A DNA stretch of 64,000 nucleotides, from the NCBI GenBank assembly GCA_026418455.1, contig JAOABH010000004.1, positions 434,001 through 498,000 on the forward strand, read 5' to 3'. This stretch comes from Hydrogenothermaceae bacterium (GTDB taxonomy: Bacteria; Aquificota; Aquificia; Aquificales; Hydrogenothermaceae). Numbering within the stretch: position 1 is the first letter of the stretch; every line of letters begins with the position of its first letter. Below, piece by piece: positions 54,809 through 63,921 of the stretch. The notes below the pieces were generated by a model, which was given only the letters and a program-made list of their open reading frames with translations, did no database searches and was not told where the DNA came from. The translations under genes and the position numbers were made by a program.

Positions 54809-54836
54809 ATTATATGCAAATTTTATACCAATTCAA
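54809..54836 (-). promoter_or_regulatory. Sigma-70 promoter of the anti-SD RNA
   Basis: On the minus strand TTGAAT (54836-54831) and TATAAT (54814-54809) are separated by 16 bases; the -10 is a perfect consensus. Transcription should begin near 54803. Confidence 0.72.
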
Positions 54837-54867
54837 ATTTTGAGAAAAATTCAATAATCTTAAAGTA

Positions 54868-54908
54868 AAAAGTCCAAAAATGGACAGATTAGGTGTCCAA
54901 AAAAGGAC
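54868..54908 (-). terminator. Twin GTCC/GGAC hairpins after the methyltransferase gene
   Basis: Two small hairpins (GTCC-T6-GGAC and GTCC-ATTTTT-GGAC) lie back to back just after the stop of the methyltransferase, the second followed by five U. The two halves also form one inverted repeat with TGGACA and TGTCCA seven bases apart. It is probably a weak terminator; a protein-binding site is the alternative. Confidence 0.5.
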
Positions 54909-55537
54909 TAAATTCTTAAACCTATCAAAACTCCATCTCTTAAAGGAACTATCTGAGATACAAATTTTCCGGATCTAAACATATACTCATTAAAATCTTT
55001 TATTGCCTTTGTTTTTCTATCTGTCTCTTCCAAAACCACATTTCCATACCACAGAACATTATCAGCTATAACTAATCCATCTTTTGAAAGATTTTCTTCC
55101 ATAACTTTTATGGCTTCAAAATATTTTATCTTTTCTAAATCTAAAAATAAAATATCTATATTCTTATACTCCTTTGCTATTTCCAAAGCATCTCCAACTC
55201 TAAATTCAGCTTTATCTAATAAACCAGCTTTTTCAAAATACTGTTTTGCCATATCTATATTTTTCTGCTGAAAATCTATAAGAACTACCTTTCCATCATC
55301 AAGAGCTTTGGCAAACCAGTAAGCAGAGTATCCGTATCCAGAACCCATCTCAACAACAAGTTTTGGCTTTTTAAGTTTAGTGAAAATATACAGTAAAACT
55401 CCTACCTGTCTTCCTACAATTGGAAAATTAATCTGCTTTGCGTAATCTTCCATCTGCAAGAGTATATCGTTATCAAAACTCATACTTTCAGTAAGATTTT
55501 GTATATACCTCTCTATATCTGGGCTTACAATAAACAT
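54908..55537 (-). CDS. SAM-dependent O-methyltransferase (class I, CCoAOMT-like)
   Basis: This 209-residue methyltransferase has the SAM motif LVVEMGSGYGYSAYWFAKAL, VVLIDFQQKNIDMAKQYFEK and NIDILFLDLEKIKYFEAI, as in the caffeoyl-CoA O-methyltransferase-like family, which in bacteria has diverse acceptors. The last strand VPLRDGVLIGLRI fits the fold. There are no membrane segments. The acceptor is unknown. It diverges from the ROK kinase and ends at a likely weak terminator. Confidence 0.87.
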   Translation of the reverse strand: MFIVSPDIERYIQNLTESMSFDNDILLQMEDYAKQINFPIVGRQVGVLLYIFTKLKKPKLVVEMGSGYGYSAYWFAKALDDGKVVLIDFQQKNIDMAKQYFEKAGLLDKAEFRVGDALEIAKEYKNIDILFLDLEKIKYFEAIKVMEENLSKDGLVIADNVLWYGNVVLEETDRKTKAIKDFNEYMFRSGKFVSQIVPLRDGVLIGLRI

Positions 55538-55631
55538 AACTCCTCCAAAATTTTTAAAAGTTTTATTATATGATAAAATTCTTAGACAGAAAGCTATAAA
55601 AAAAAGGATTTATAAAATAGGAAGGATTAAT

Positions 55632-56513
55632 TTGAAGGTCTTAGGTGTAGATATTGGCGGGACATTTGTTAAGATTATTCTAAAAGATGGGGATAGTGTA
55701 GTTAAAGAAAAAATAGCTATTTCTGAAGATGTTAAAGAGAAAGGGAAGTTTGAGAAATTTATGTTAGATACAATTTTAAAGTACTCTCCACAGAAGGTAG
55801 GAATAGCGGTTGCAGGACTTGTAAATAAAGAGGGTGTAATAACAAACTCTCCAAATCTAAGGTATATAGAAGGTATAAATTTAAAAGTTTATTTACAGAA
55901 CTACTTAAACATTCCAGTTTTTGTTGGAAATGATGCAAACTTTGCAGCATATGGAGAATATATATACGGAAATGGTAAAGGAAGTAAAATACTTATCTGT
56001 CTTACTTTGGGAACTGGGTTAGGTGGAGGTACAGTTATAGATGGAAGGATAGTCGAAGGTGTAAGTGGGTCTGCTATGGAGATAGGACATATGATTATAG
56101 AAAAAGGTGGCAAGTTATGTAACTGTGGTAGGAGAGGTTGTTTAGAAGCCTATGTTTCTTCTTATGGACTGGAAAGAATATACAGAGAGATATCCGGAGA
56201 AGATTTTTCATCTTTTGATATTATAAAACTTGCAAAAGAAGGGGATATAAAAGCTTTAAACAGCTTTGATATATTTATTGATTATCTGTCAGTAGGTGTA
56301 ATGAATATAGCTCATATATTTAATCCGGACAAGGTGTTGTTGTCCGGTGGCATAGTGGAGAATTACCCTCAGCTTTTACCAAAATTAAGAAAGATAGTAA
56401 AACGTATCACATTTCCACTTCCGGCGAAAGATTTAACTATAGATTCCGGACTTCTTGGAAGTTGGAGTGGAAGTTATGGAGCTTTAGCGGTAGCTGAAAA
56501 TCATTCTTCGTAA
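55632..56513 (+). CDS. ROK-family glucokinase
   Basis: This 293-residue ROK kinase has LGVDIGGTFVKIIL (ATP phosphate loop), GNDANFAAYGEYIYGNGKG (catalytic Asp), LGTGLGGGTVIDG, and the zinc motif CNCGRRGCLEAYVSSYG. There is no DNA-binding domain, so it is an enzyme, most likely glucokinase or an N-acetylhexosamine kinase. Start TTG at 55632 has AGGAAGG upstream. It could phosphorylate sugars for the glycan and storage pathways. Its end overlaps the queD gene by 13 bases. Confidence 0.88.
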   Translation: MKVLGVDIGGTFVKIILKDGDSVVKEKIAISEDVKEKGKFEKFMLDTILKYSPQKVGIAVAGLVNKEGVITNSPNLRYIEGINLKVYLQNYLNIPVFVGNDANFAAYGEYIYGNGKGSKILICLTLGTGLGGGTVIDGRIVEGVSGSAMEIGHMIIEKGGKLCNCGRRGCLEAYVSSYGLERIYREISGEDFSSFDIIKLAKEGDIKALNSFDIFIDYLSVGVMNIAHIFNPDKVLLSGGIVENYPQLLPKLRKIVKRITFPLPAKDLTIDSGLLGSWSGSYGALAVAENHSS

Positions 56514-56848
56514 TACTCAGCTCCACCCCACTTTGTTTCCCAAACAATAACCTTCTGTAAAGTTGGGTATCTCTCTTTAATTTTTTCATAAAAATATTTA
56601 GCTAAATTTTCTGCACTTGGAGAAAAATCGTATATATCATTCATACATCTATAATCTGGTAGAATCTCATCAAGAAGATTTTGTATCTCTAAAAAGTCAT
56701 ATCCCATTCCACCGTTATCAACCTTATCAGCTCTTATAAATACCTCTATCTCCCAAGTGTGGCCGTGGAGTGGCTCTGGTTTCCCATGGTAATCTGTTAA
56801 ATAATGAGCTGCATTAAACTCTCTTCTAACTCTCACAATATATGGCAT
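56501..56848 (-). CDS. queD: 6-carboxytetrahydropterin synthase QueD
   Basis: This 115-residue 6-pyruvoyl-tetrahydropterin synthase family enzyme has the zinc histidines in FNAAHYL and LHGHTWEIEVF, and SAENLAKYFYEKIKE before VIVWETKWGGAEY with its catalytic Glu. In bacteria of this size it serves queuosine synthesis from dihydroneopterin triphosphate, the product of FolE (22721). The usual catalytic cysteine position is not obvious to me, so the exact activity is less certain. Confidence 0.85.
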   Translation of the reverse strand: MPYIVRVRREFNAAHYLTDYHGKPEPLHGHTWEIEVFIRADKVDNGGMGYDFLEIQNLLDEILPDYRCMNDIYDFSPSAENLAKYFYEKIKERYPTLQKVIVWETKWGGAEYYEE

Positions 56849-56933
56849 ACAAATTCACCTCACATAAAAATTATGTATAAAGTCATAAAAAACCATTGAT
56901 TATTTTATAACAAAGTTTTATATTATTAACAAG

Positions 56934-57045
56934 TTCCGCGGGGGTGGTTACCTACAAGGTAGCCTGAGAATATACCCCTTGAACCTGATGCAGGTAATAC
57001 TGCCGTAGGGAAGCGGACTTGGGATTTCTTAACCTCCAAGTCCAT
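56934..57045 (+). promoter_or_regulatory. TPP riboswitch (THI element) controlling thiC
   Basis: The thi-box consensus is visible: TTCCGCGGGGGTGG at the 5' end, CTGAGA at 56964, ACCCCTTGAACCTGAT at 56974-56989, and TAATACTGCCGTAGGGAAGC to about 57014. The P1 stem joins TTCCGC with GCGGA at 57014-57018. The platform then has GGACTTGG (57015-57022) able to pair with CCAAGTCC (57036-57043), or ACCTCCAAG (57032-57040) able to pair with the thiC SD region CTTGGAGGT (57068-57076). TPP binding should hide the SD and turn translation off. Confidence 0.95.
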
Positions 57046-57058
57046 TTTCCTTAGGTAG

Positions 57059-58450
<1,392 letters not shown>

Positions 58451-58456
58451 TCAATC

Positions 58457-58476
58457 AAGCCCCCAAAGGGGGCTTT
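58457..58476. terminator. Hairpin terminator between thiC and the permease
   Basis: AAGCCCCC pairs with GGGGGCTT around AAA, a near-perfect palindrome. It follows thiC by seven bases and the permease stop by five on the other strand, so it can serve both; the U-tracts are short. Confidence 0.75.
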
Positions 58477-58480
58477 ATAT

Positions 58481-59857
58481 CTATTGTTTACCTAAAATAC
58501 TATTTTTAAATCCGTAAATAGCATAAATAGTCATTCCTATAAAACTCCAAATCATAAATCTTATCCATGTATCCAGAGGAAGTCCTGCCATTATTAAAAG
58601 TAGAAAGATTAAATTTAGAGGTAGAAGTATGTTTGGAGCTGGAACTTTAAATAAAGGAGAGTAATCTTTTTTTTGTCTTATTACTATTGCAGCAACACCT
58701 ACCATAAAGTAAGCAAAAAGAGTTCCAATATTAACAAGCTCTGCCAACACTTTCAAAGGCAGTATTCCAGCAAGTATTGACAAAAATATACCACCTGTTA
58801 TAGTTGCTTTATACGGTGTTTTGAATTTAGGATGTATATCTGAGAAAAACTTAAATAAAAGTCCATCACGGGATAAGGCATAGAGAACCCTTGTAAATCC
58901 TATTCCCATAACAAGCATGACAGAAGTTATTGTTATAACTGCTCCAATAGAGATAAAGTCCGCAACCCATTTCTCATTTACCTGATACATAGCATAGGCA
59001 AGGGCATCAGGTTTACCTTCATACTCTTTATAGTTTAACATACCTACCAAAACAAAAGATACAGCGATATAGAGAATTGTGCTTACTCCAAGAGATGTTA
59101 TTAAGCCTTTCGGTAATGTCTTTTGAGGGTCTTTTGTCTCTTCTGCTAAGGTAGAGACAGCATCAAATCCAAGATAAGCAAAAACTATTAAAGAGGCAGC
59201 AGTCCAAACACCCTCCCAACCATAAGGTAAAAAATTAGATGTTATATTTTCAAGATTTACATACTTCAAACCGATAAATATAAAAACTAAAAGTATCAGT
59301 ATCTTAAGTCCTACCACAAAGTTGTTAATCTTTGCACTCTCTTTTATTCCTATAGTAAGAAGAGTAAATATCCCAAGTATCCCTAAAAATGCAAACAGGT
59401 CTATAACTGTTCCTTTAGAAGGATCAAAAGCCCCAGTTAATGCTTTTGGAAGTACAAAACCTAAGTTATTTTCCAGAAAAGCTCTAAGATAACCAGACCA
59501 GCCAGTTGCAACTGCAGCAGCTGCAACTCCATACTCAAGGAGAATGTTCCAAGCTACAAGCCAAGCTATAATCTCTCCAAGAGTTGCATAAGTATAGCTG
59601 TATGCACTTCCAGATATAGGAAAAGAAGAACTAAACTCAGCATACACAAGGGCAGTTATACCAATAGCTATTGCAGAGAATACAAAAGAGAGAATAATAC
59701 CAGGTCCAGCATAAGAAGCTGCAGCCTGTCCGGTTATAACAAATATTCCAGCTCCTATAATTCCACCAATGCCAATAAAAACAAGTTCCCAAAATCCAAG
59801 ACTTCTCTTTAAACCTGTCTTAACATCTCCATACTCTTTTTTTCTAAAAAACTCCAC
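58481..59857 (-). CDS. Amino-acid permease (APC superfamily)
   Basis: This 458-residue permease has about 12 membrane helices. [20 protein letters not shown] is the APC helix-1 signature with the unwound Gly-rich segment, and [20 protein letters not shown] helix 2. The layout and [20 protein letters not shown] are typical of cationic or general amino-acid transporters (CAT/YfnA-like). Substrate unknown. It precedes no evident pathway gene; the DUF29 gene lies 12 bases upstream of it. Confidence 0.9.
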   Translation of the reverse strand: MEFFRKKEYGDVKTGLKRSLGFWELVFIGIGGIIGAGIFVITGQAAASYAGPGIILSFVFSAIAIGITALVYAEFSSSFPISGSAYSYTYATLGEIIAWLVAWNILLEYGVAAAAVATGWSGYLRAFLENNLGFVLPKALTGAFDPSKGTVIDLFAFLGILGIFTLLTIGIKESAKINNFVVGLKILILLVFIFIGLKYVNLENITSNFLPYGWEGVWTAASLIVFAYLGFDAVSTLAEETKDPQKTLPKGLITSLGVSTILYIAVSFVLVGMLNYKEYEGKPDALAYAMYQVNEKWVADFISIGAVITITSVMLVMGIGFTRVLYALSRDGLLFKFFSDIHPKFKTPYKATITGGIFLSILAGILPLKVLAELVNIGTLFAYFMVGVAAIVIRQKKDYSPLFKVPAPNILLPLNLIFLLLIMAGLPLDTWIRFMIWSFIGMTIYAIYGFKNSILGKQ

Positions 59858-59869
59858 CTTTTACCTCCT

Positions 59870-60346
59870 CTATATTTCTCTATTCATTATCTCTTCATAA
59901 CTGTAAGGACATTCCTGTGGAATATAAAAATTTTCAGGATTTAATCCATTATTTTTAATCCAAACTTTTAATTTCTTACTTGCTTTACTCCAAGCAGTAT
60001 TAATTTCTCGTGGAAGTTTATTCCTTAAACTTGGGAAACTTTCCAATAAAAATTCTATTTCAACCCTTGCATTCCTTATACTTCTTATCCATCCATCTCC
60101 GGCTGTTCTTCCTCCGGCTAAATCTTTAAAGTTATCAAGTTTATAGAGATGTTCCAAAATAACAGCAAGGTGGCTTATACAAGCTTTTAAGTCTGATCTT
60201 CCCATATCTTCAATCTCCTCAATCATATTGTCCCAATCAACAAGGTCAAAAGCTTTATCTTTTATAAGCTCAAGATTTATCTCCACCCAAAGAGGATAAT
60301 CTTTATCGTAAAGTTGTTTTAAATCTTCTTTTGTTAATGTTTTCAT
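59870..60346 (-). CDS. DUF29 family protein
   Basis: This 158-residue helical protein has LYDKDYPLWVEINLELIKD, DLVDWDNMIEEIEDMGRSDL and ISHLAVILEHLYKLD, the DUF29 signature. The family is common in cyanobacteria and thermophiles, often in multiple copies, with no established function. It shares a strand with the permease gene 12 bases after it. Confidence 0.87.
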   Translation of the reverse strand: MKTLTKEDLKQLYDKDYPLWVEINLELIKDKAFDLVDWDNMIEEIEDMGRSDLKACISHLAVILEHLYKLDNFKDLAGGRTAGDGWIRSIRNARVEIEFLLESFPSLRNKLPREINTAWSKASKKLKVWIKNNGLNPENFYIPQECPYSYEEIMNREI

Positions 60347-60419
60347 CTTAAGACCTCCGGCATACCTTTACAGTTATAATATAAATCATACAGAAAATTT
60401 TACTATAAAGGAGAGTATT

Positions 60420-60833
60420 ATGGCTATAAAAACACCTTTTGTTGCCGTTGACGGAATAGTTAAAGTTTTTTCTGAAGATGGTTTATTTAAAGGTATAGTT
60501 TTGATAGAGAGGAGAAATTTTCCGCAAGGTTTAGCACTTCCCGGAGGGTTTGTTGACATCGGCGAATCTGTGGAAGATGCCCTTTTAAGAGAGATGAAGG
60601 AAGAGATAAATTTAGATGTTGAAATTGAAAGGTTGTTTGGAGTTTACTCTAAACCGGACAGAGACCCAAGATTTCATACTGTATCCATCATTTTTGTGTG
60701 TAAAGCGGTAGGAAGCCCAGAAGGAAAAGATGATGCCAAGAAAGCAGATATATACAAATTAGAAGATATACCTTTTGAAAATCTCGTCTTTGACCACAGA
60801 GAAATCTTACAAGATTTTTTGAAAAAAATCTGA
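60420..60833 (+). CDS. NUDIX hydrolase (ADP-ribose pyrophosphatase-like)
   Basis: This 137-residue protein has the full Nudix box in GGFVDIGESVEDALLREMKE followed by EINLDV, including the R-E-x-x-E-E metal-binding core. The N-terminal RRNFPQGLALPGGF is the usual lead-in. Substrates are probably nucleoside diphosphates linked to another group; ADP-ribose is typical for this layout. AAAGGAG precedes the ATG. Confidence 0.88.
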   Translation: MAIKTPFVAVDGIVKVFSEDGLFKGIVLIERRNFPQGLALPGGFVDIGESVEDALLREMKEEINLDVEIERLFGVYSKPDRDPRFHTVSIIFVCKAVGSPEGKDDAKKADIYKLEDIPFENLVFDHREILQDFLKKI

Positions 60834-60839
60834 TAAAGA

Positions 60840-60855
60840 TTATAATATATTATAA
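60840..60855. promoter_or_regulatory. 16-base palindrome before the thioredoxin-TPR gene
   Basis: TTATAATATATTATAA is a perfect palindrome. It differs from the PerR box TTATAAT-N-ATTATAA only by a two-base rather than one-base spacer, and lies about 40 bases upstream of a redox-related gene. A PerR-like regulator is encoded at 45188. Confidence 0.45.
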
Positions 60856-60894
60856 GAAAGATCAATAATAGTAAAAACTTTGAAGGAGGTAGAG

Positions 60895-61704
60895 ATGATA
60901 ATTGATGTAAATACTGAGAACTTTTCGGAAATAGTTGAAAAGTCCTATGAGAATGTTGTTGTTATAGATTTTTGGGCTGCTTGGTGTGGTCCATGTAGAG
61001 CTTTAAAACCTATACTTGAAAAACTTGCCAATGAGTATGGATTTATCCTTGCAAAAGTTAATACAGATGAGAATCCAGATATAGCACAAGAGTTTGGAGT
61101 CCATGGCATTCCAGATGTAAGAATAATAAAAGACGGTAAAGTGGTAGATAAATTTGTTGGGGCTCTTCCGGAAAGTCAAGTAAGACAGATAATAAGTAAG
61201 TATGTAAAATCAAAAGCAGATGAGTATATAATTCAAGCAAATAATTTTATCAAAAGTGGAGATTTACAATCAGCTTATGACCTATATAAAAGAGCTTTAT
61301 CAGAATATCCACAAAACAGAAAACTTGCACTTGAAGCAGCAAAAGTTATGATAAAGTTAGAGAGATTTGATGAAGCTTTAGATCTTTTAAACTCAATAAA
61401 AGAGTATGAAAAAGAGTATTTCACAAAAGCTCAAAGCCTAAAAGCTCTAATAGACTTTAAAAAAGAATGTATAAAAGATAAATTTGACAATGATTTAGAA
61501 ATGTTATACTCTCAAGCTTCCTGTTATGCATTAGAAGAAAACTACGAAGAAGCATTGAAGCTATTCTTAGAGATTGTTAAAAAAGATAGAAACTTTAAAG
61601 ATGATGGAGCAAGAAAATCAATGGTTGCTATATTTAATCTACTTGGAGAAGATAACCCTCTAACAAAAGAATATAGGAAAAAACTTGCGATGTGGTTATA
61701 CTGA
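60895..61704 (+). CDS. Thioredoxin-domain protein with TPR tail (CnoX/YbbN-like)
   Basis: This 269-residue protein has a thioredoxin domain with the active site WAAWCGPC at about residue 28-35 and a TPR region after residue 110 (SAYDLYKRALSEYPQNRKLA). The layout matches YbbN/CnoX, a chaperone-like holdase; unlike E. coli CnoX both cysteines of the active site are present, so it may also be a reductase. TTG at 60880 is in frame; the AGGAGGT site favours ATG 60895. Its stop overlaps lolA. Confidence 0.9.
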   Translation: MIIDVNTENFSEIVEKSYENVVVIDFWAAWCGPCRALKPILEKLANEYGFILAKVNTDENPDIAQEFGVHGIPDVRIIKDGKVVDKFVGALPESQVRQIISKYVKSKADEYIIQANNFIKSGDLQSAYDLYKRALSEYPQNRKLALEAAKVMIKLERFDEALDLLNSIKEYEKEYFTKAQSLKALIDFKKECIKDKFDNDLEMLYSQASCYALEENYEEALKLFLEIVKKDRNFKDDGARKSMVAIFNLLGEDNPLTKEYRKKLAMWLY

Positions 61705-62297
61705 TGAAAAAGATTTGGTTTATTTTTCTATTTATTTTTTCTCTATCTTATGCAGATCAGACAGCCAAGGACTGGCTTGAAAGTAAAATTAAAACATCTT
61801 CCGGTATACAAGCAAAATTTATACAGAAAACATACCAATCTGACTCAAAACTTCCGGAGATTTTCTCCGGAACATTAACTGCTTCAAAACCATTTAACAT
61901 CAGAGTAGATTACTCACAACCTTTCCAACAGATACTTTTTACAACCCAAGAAAAGACAATCTTATACACTCCTTCCGAAAACCAAGCAATAGTATCAAAA
62001 AAAGATATAGACAACTTCATGGAAGATATAGTAGCTATTTTCTTACAGACAAAACCCTTAAAATCTGTTTTTGATGTTGTTCAAGATACAGAATCAAAAC
62101 TAACATTAAAACCAAAGAATAACCCTGATATAAGACTGATAGATATTTATATACAGAATAACACCATACAAAGCATAACGGCTATTGACAGAGATAACAA
62201 CAGAGTAGAACTTGAATTTAAGACATTTAAATTTTTAACTCAAAAGCCTCAAGTTGAACTAAACATTCCACCAAACACAAAGATAATTAACTATTAG
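61704..62297 (+). CDS. lolA: Outer-membrane lipoprotein carrier LolA
   Basis: This 197-residue periplasmic protein starts with a signal peptide (KKIWFIFLFIFSLSYA). SSGIQAKFIQKTYQSDSKLP and SGTLTASKPFNIRVDYSQP match the LolA fold; it carries lipoproteins from LolC/E-LolD to the outer membrane. GTG at 61692 is in frame, but the ATG overlapping the previous stop (ATGA) is the start. It lies far from lolD and lolC/E in this window, with a thioredoxin-like gene. Confidence 0.87.
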   Translation: MKKIWFIFLFIFSLSYADQTAKDWLESKIKTSSGIQAKFIQKTYQSDSKLPEIFSGTLTASKPFNIRVDYSQPFQQILFTTQEKTILYTPSENQAIVSKKDIDNFMEDIVAIFLQTKPLKSVFDVVQDTESKLTLKPKNNPDIRLIDIYIQNNTIQSITAIDRDNNRVELEFKTFKFLTQKPQVELNIPPNTKIINY

Positions 62298-62306
62298 GAA
62301 ACAGAG

Positions 62307-62747
62307 ATGTTAAAAAAAATATCATTGTCAACTATATTTTTACTAACAGCTTTAACTATAATATTTTTCTCAAATAAAACCCTTTTCTACACATTTTTAC
62401 TTATAGATATATCTGTGATAACATTTACCATTCTTGTCTGGCTAAATGACAGATACCATAATGAAGAGATAGGTCAGAGAGTTTTGTCTTTTCCACAAAA
62501 AGATATGATAAAAGATATAATTCAAAAACAGGCAAACATGCTGAAATTTGACAAGATAGAAGAAAAAACTGATGGATTAGAAGTTTATAAAGGAAAACAC
62601 AAAGTTATAGATGTAACTTTTGAGAAGGACGAAAATGGAAATCTATTGGTTATAGATGGTAAATATATTGCAAAAATTGAGGCTCCGGAGTATGTCCTTC
62701 ATAATATAGACCAAGAGATTTGGAGCCATATAGGTTTAAAAAAATAA
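62307..62747 (+). CDS. Hypothetical membrane-anchored protein
   Basis: I do not recognise this 146-residue protein. The first 50 residues form two close membrane helices (ISLSTIFLLTALTIIFFSN and TFLLIDISVITFTILVWLN), followed by a soluble alpha-beta domain of about 95 residues (KGKHKVIDVTFEKDENGNLL). It follows lolA by nine bases and precedes the kinase-like gene by three, so it is in the operon. Confidence 0.75.
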   Translation: MLKKISLSTIFLLTALTIIFFSNKTLFYTFLLIDISVITFTILVWLNDRYHNEEIGQRVLSFPQKDMIKDIIQKQANMLKFDKIEEKTDGLEVYKGKHKVIDVTFEKDENGNLLVIDGKYIAKIEAPEYVLHNIDQEIWSHIGLKK

Positions 62748-62750
62748 AAA

Positions 62751-63251
62751 ATGAGATTTGAAGATATAAAAGATAAGATTGAAAATTTAGAAAAGATAGG
62801 GGGAGGATGGAGGTCAGTAGTTTATAGAGGATTTTTTGAGGGAAAACTACTATCATTTAAAACTCCTTTAGAAGATATACACCGACATGCTATTCTTAAA
62901 GAAGGCAAGATTTTACAAATTGTAAACAAAGAAGGAATTGGTGGAAAACTTCAAATAATAGGAGAAGACTTTATAGCGTATGACTACATAGAGGGAAAAC
63001 ATCTAATAGATGTGTTAAATGAAGAAAACAAAGAGATATTACTAAAACAACTTTTAGACCAAGCCAGAATACTTGATAAACTGAAAATAAACAAAGAAGA
63101 GATGCACAGACCCTATAAAAATGTCCTTGTTGATAAAGATTTAAAGCTCTATCTTATAGACTTTGAAAGATCAAAACCAACATTAAGACCAAAGAATGTA
63201 GCTCAAGTTATGCAGTTTATAAAGAGATTAGATAAAATAGATATTACATAA
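62751..63251 (+). CDS. COG2112-like small protein kinase homologue
   Basis: This 166-residue protein resembles the predicted Ser/Thr kinases of COG2112. IGGGWRSVVYRGFFEGKLLS is the glycine-rich loop, EMHRPYKNVLVDKDLKLYLI the catalytic loop region, in which HRPYKN replaces the normal H-x-D-x4-N, and DFERSKPTLRPKN stands for the D-F-G segment. At this size the fold is minimal, lacking much of the C-lobe. It may be a kinase, a small-molecule phosphotransferase or a pseudokinase. It is operonic with lolA and a membrane protein gene. Confidence 0.72.
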   Translation: MRFEDIKDKIENLEKIGGGWRSVVYRGFFEGKLLSFKTPLEDIHRHAILKEGKILQIVNKEGIGGKLQIIGEDFIAYDYIEGKHLIDVLNEENKEILLKQLLDQARILDKLKINKEEMHRPYKNVLVDKDLKLYLIDFERSKPTLRPKNVAQVMQFIKRLDKIDIT

Positions 63252-63267
63252 ATTAAGGGGTGAGAAA

Positions 63268-63921
63268 ATGAAGAAGATATATATACTTAGTTTAAAGAAG
63301 AATGAATATCTCTCAAATCTATATGAGATACTTAAAGAGTTTAACATAGAGAGTAAAAATCTTCTAAAAAATCTTAAAGATAACAAGCCATTTCCAGTTG
63401 TATTAGATGATAGTATTGGAGAGAACTTTATAGAAAAAATCAGAGATATTACGAATTTTAAAGTGGAAGAATCGTATTCTAATGAATTGGAAAAAATAGA
63501 TAGATGGGGAGTTTTATCTATACTAATTTTTGATGTAATTTTTATACTTTCAATAGTAGAGATAGCATTTAAAACAGCTGACATCTATAACATAATGTTA
63601 AATATTATAACCATTCAAAAATTCCCCATAATTATAGTTACTATACTTAAAATTTTACTGGTAGTTGTTTTACTTAAAGGAGTTATTAATATAACAAACT
63701 CTACTCCTATTGGATATATATTTAAACTACATTTTATTGGCGATACAAAAAATTTAGTGATGTTTCTATTGCTTCCAGTTATAGGATTTTATATGATAAA
63801 TATGGGTTTTGGGAAAATTTATGAATTATTTGGATTGTTTTTAATAATATTTTTTGTAGTATCAATTCTAACGGCTTTTGAAAATCTTCAGATAAAATTT
63901 AAAAAATCTACTAATTCCTAA
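63268..63921 (+). CDS. Hypothetical multi-span membrane protein
   Basis: I do not recognise this 217-residue protein. The first 90 residues are soluble (NEYLSNLYEILKEFNIESK); four membrane helices follow, for example VLSILIFDVIFILSIVEIAF and NLVMFLLLPVIGFYMINMGF. AGGGGTGAG precedes the ATG. It follows the kinase-like gene by 16 bases, suggesting one transcription unit, and converges on a partial gene on the other strand. Confidence 0.72.
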   Translation: MKKIYILSLKKNEYLSNLYEILKEFNIESKNLLKNLKDNKPFPVVLDDSIGENFIEKIRDITNFKVEESYSNELEKIDRWGVLSILIFDVIFILSIVEIAFKTADIYNIMLNIITIQKFPIIIVTILKILLVVVLLKGVINITNSTPIGYIFKLHFIGDTKNLVMFLLLPVIGFYMINMGFGKIYELFGLFLIIFFVVSILTAFENLQIKFKKSTNS

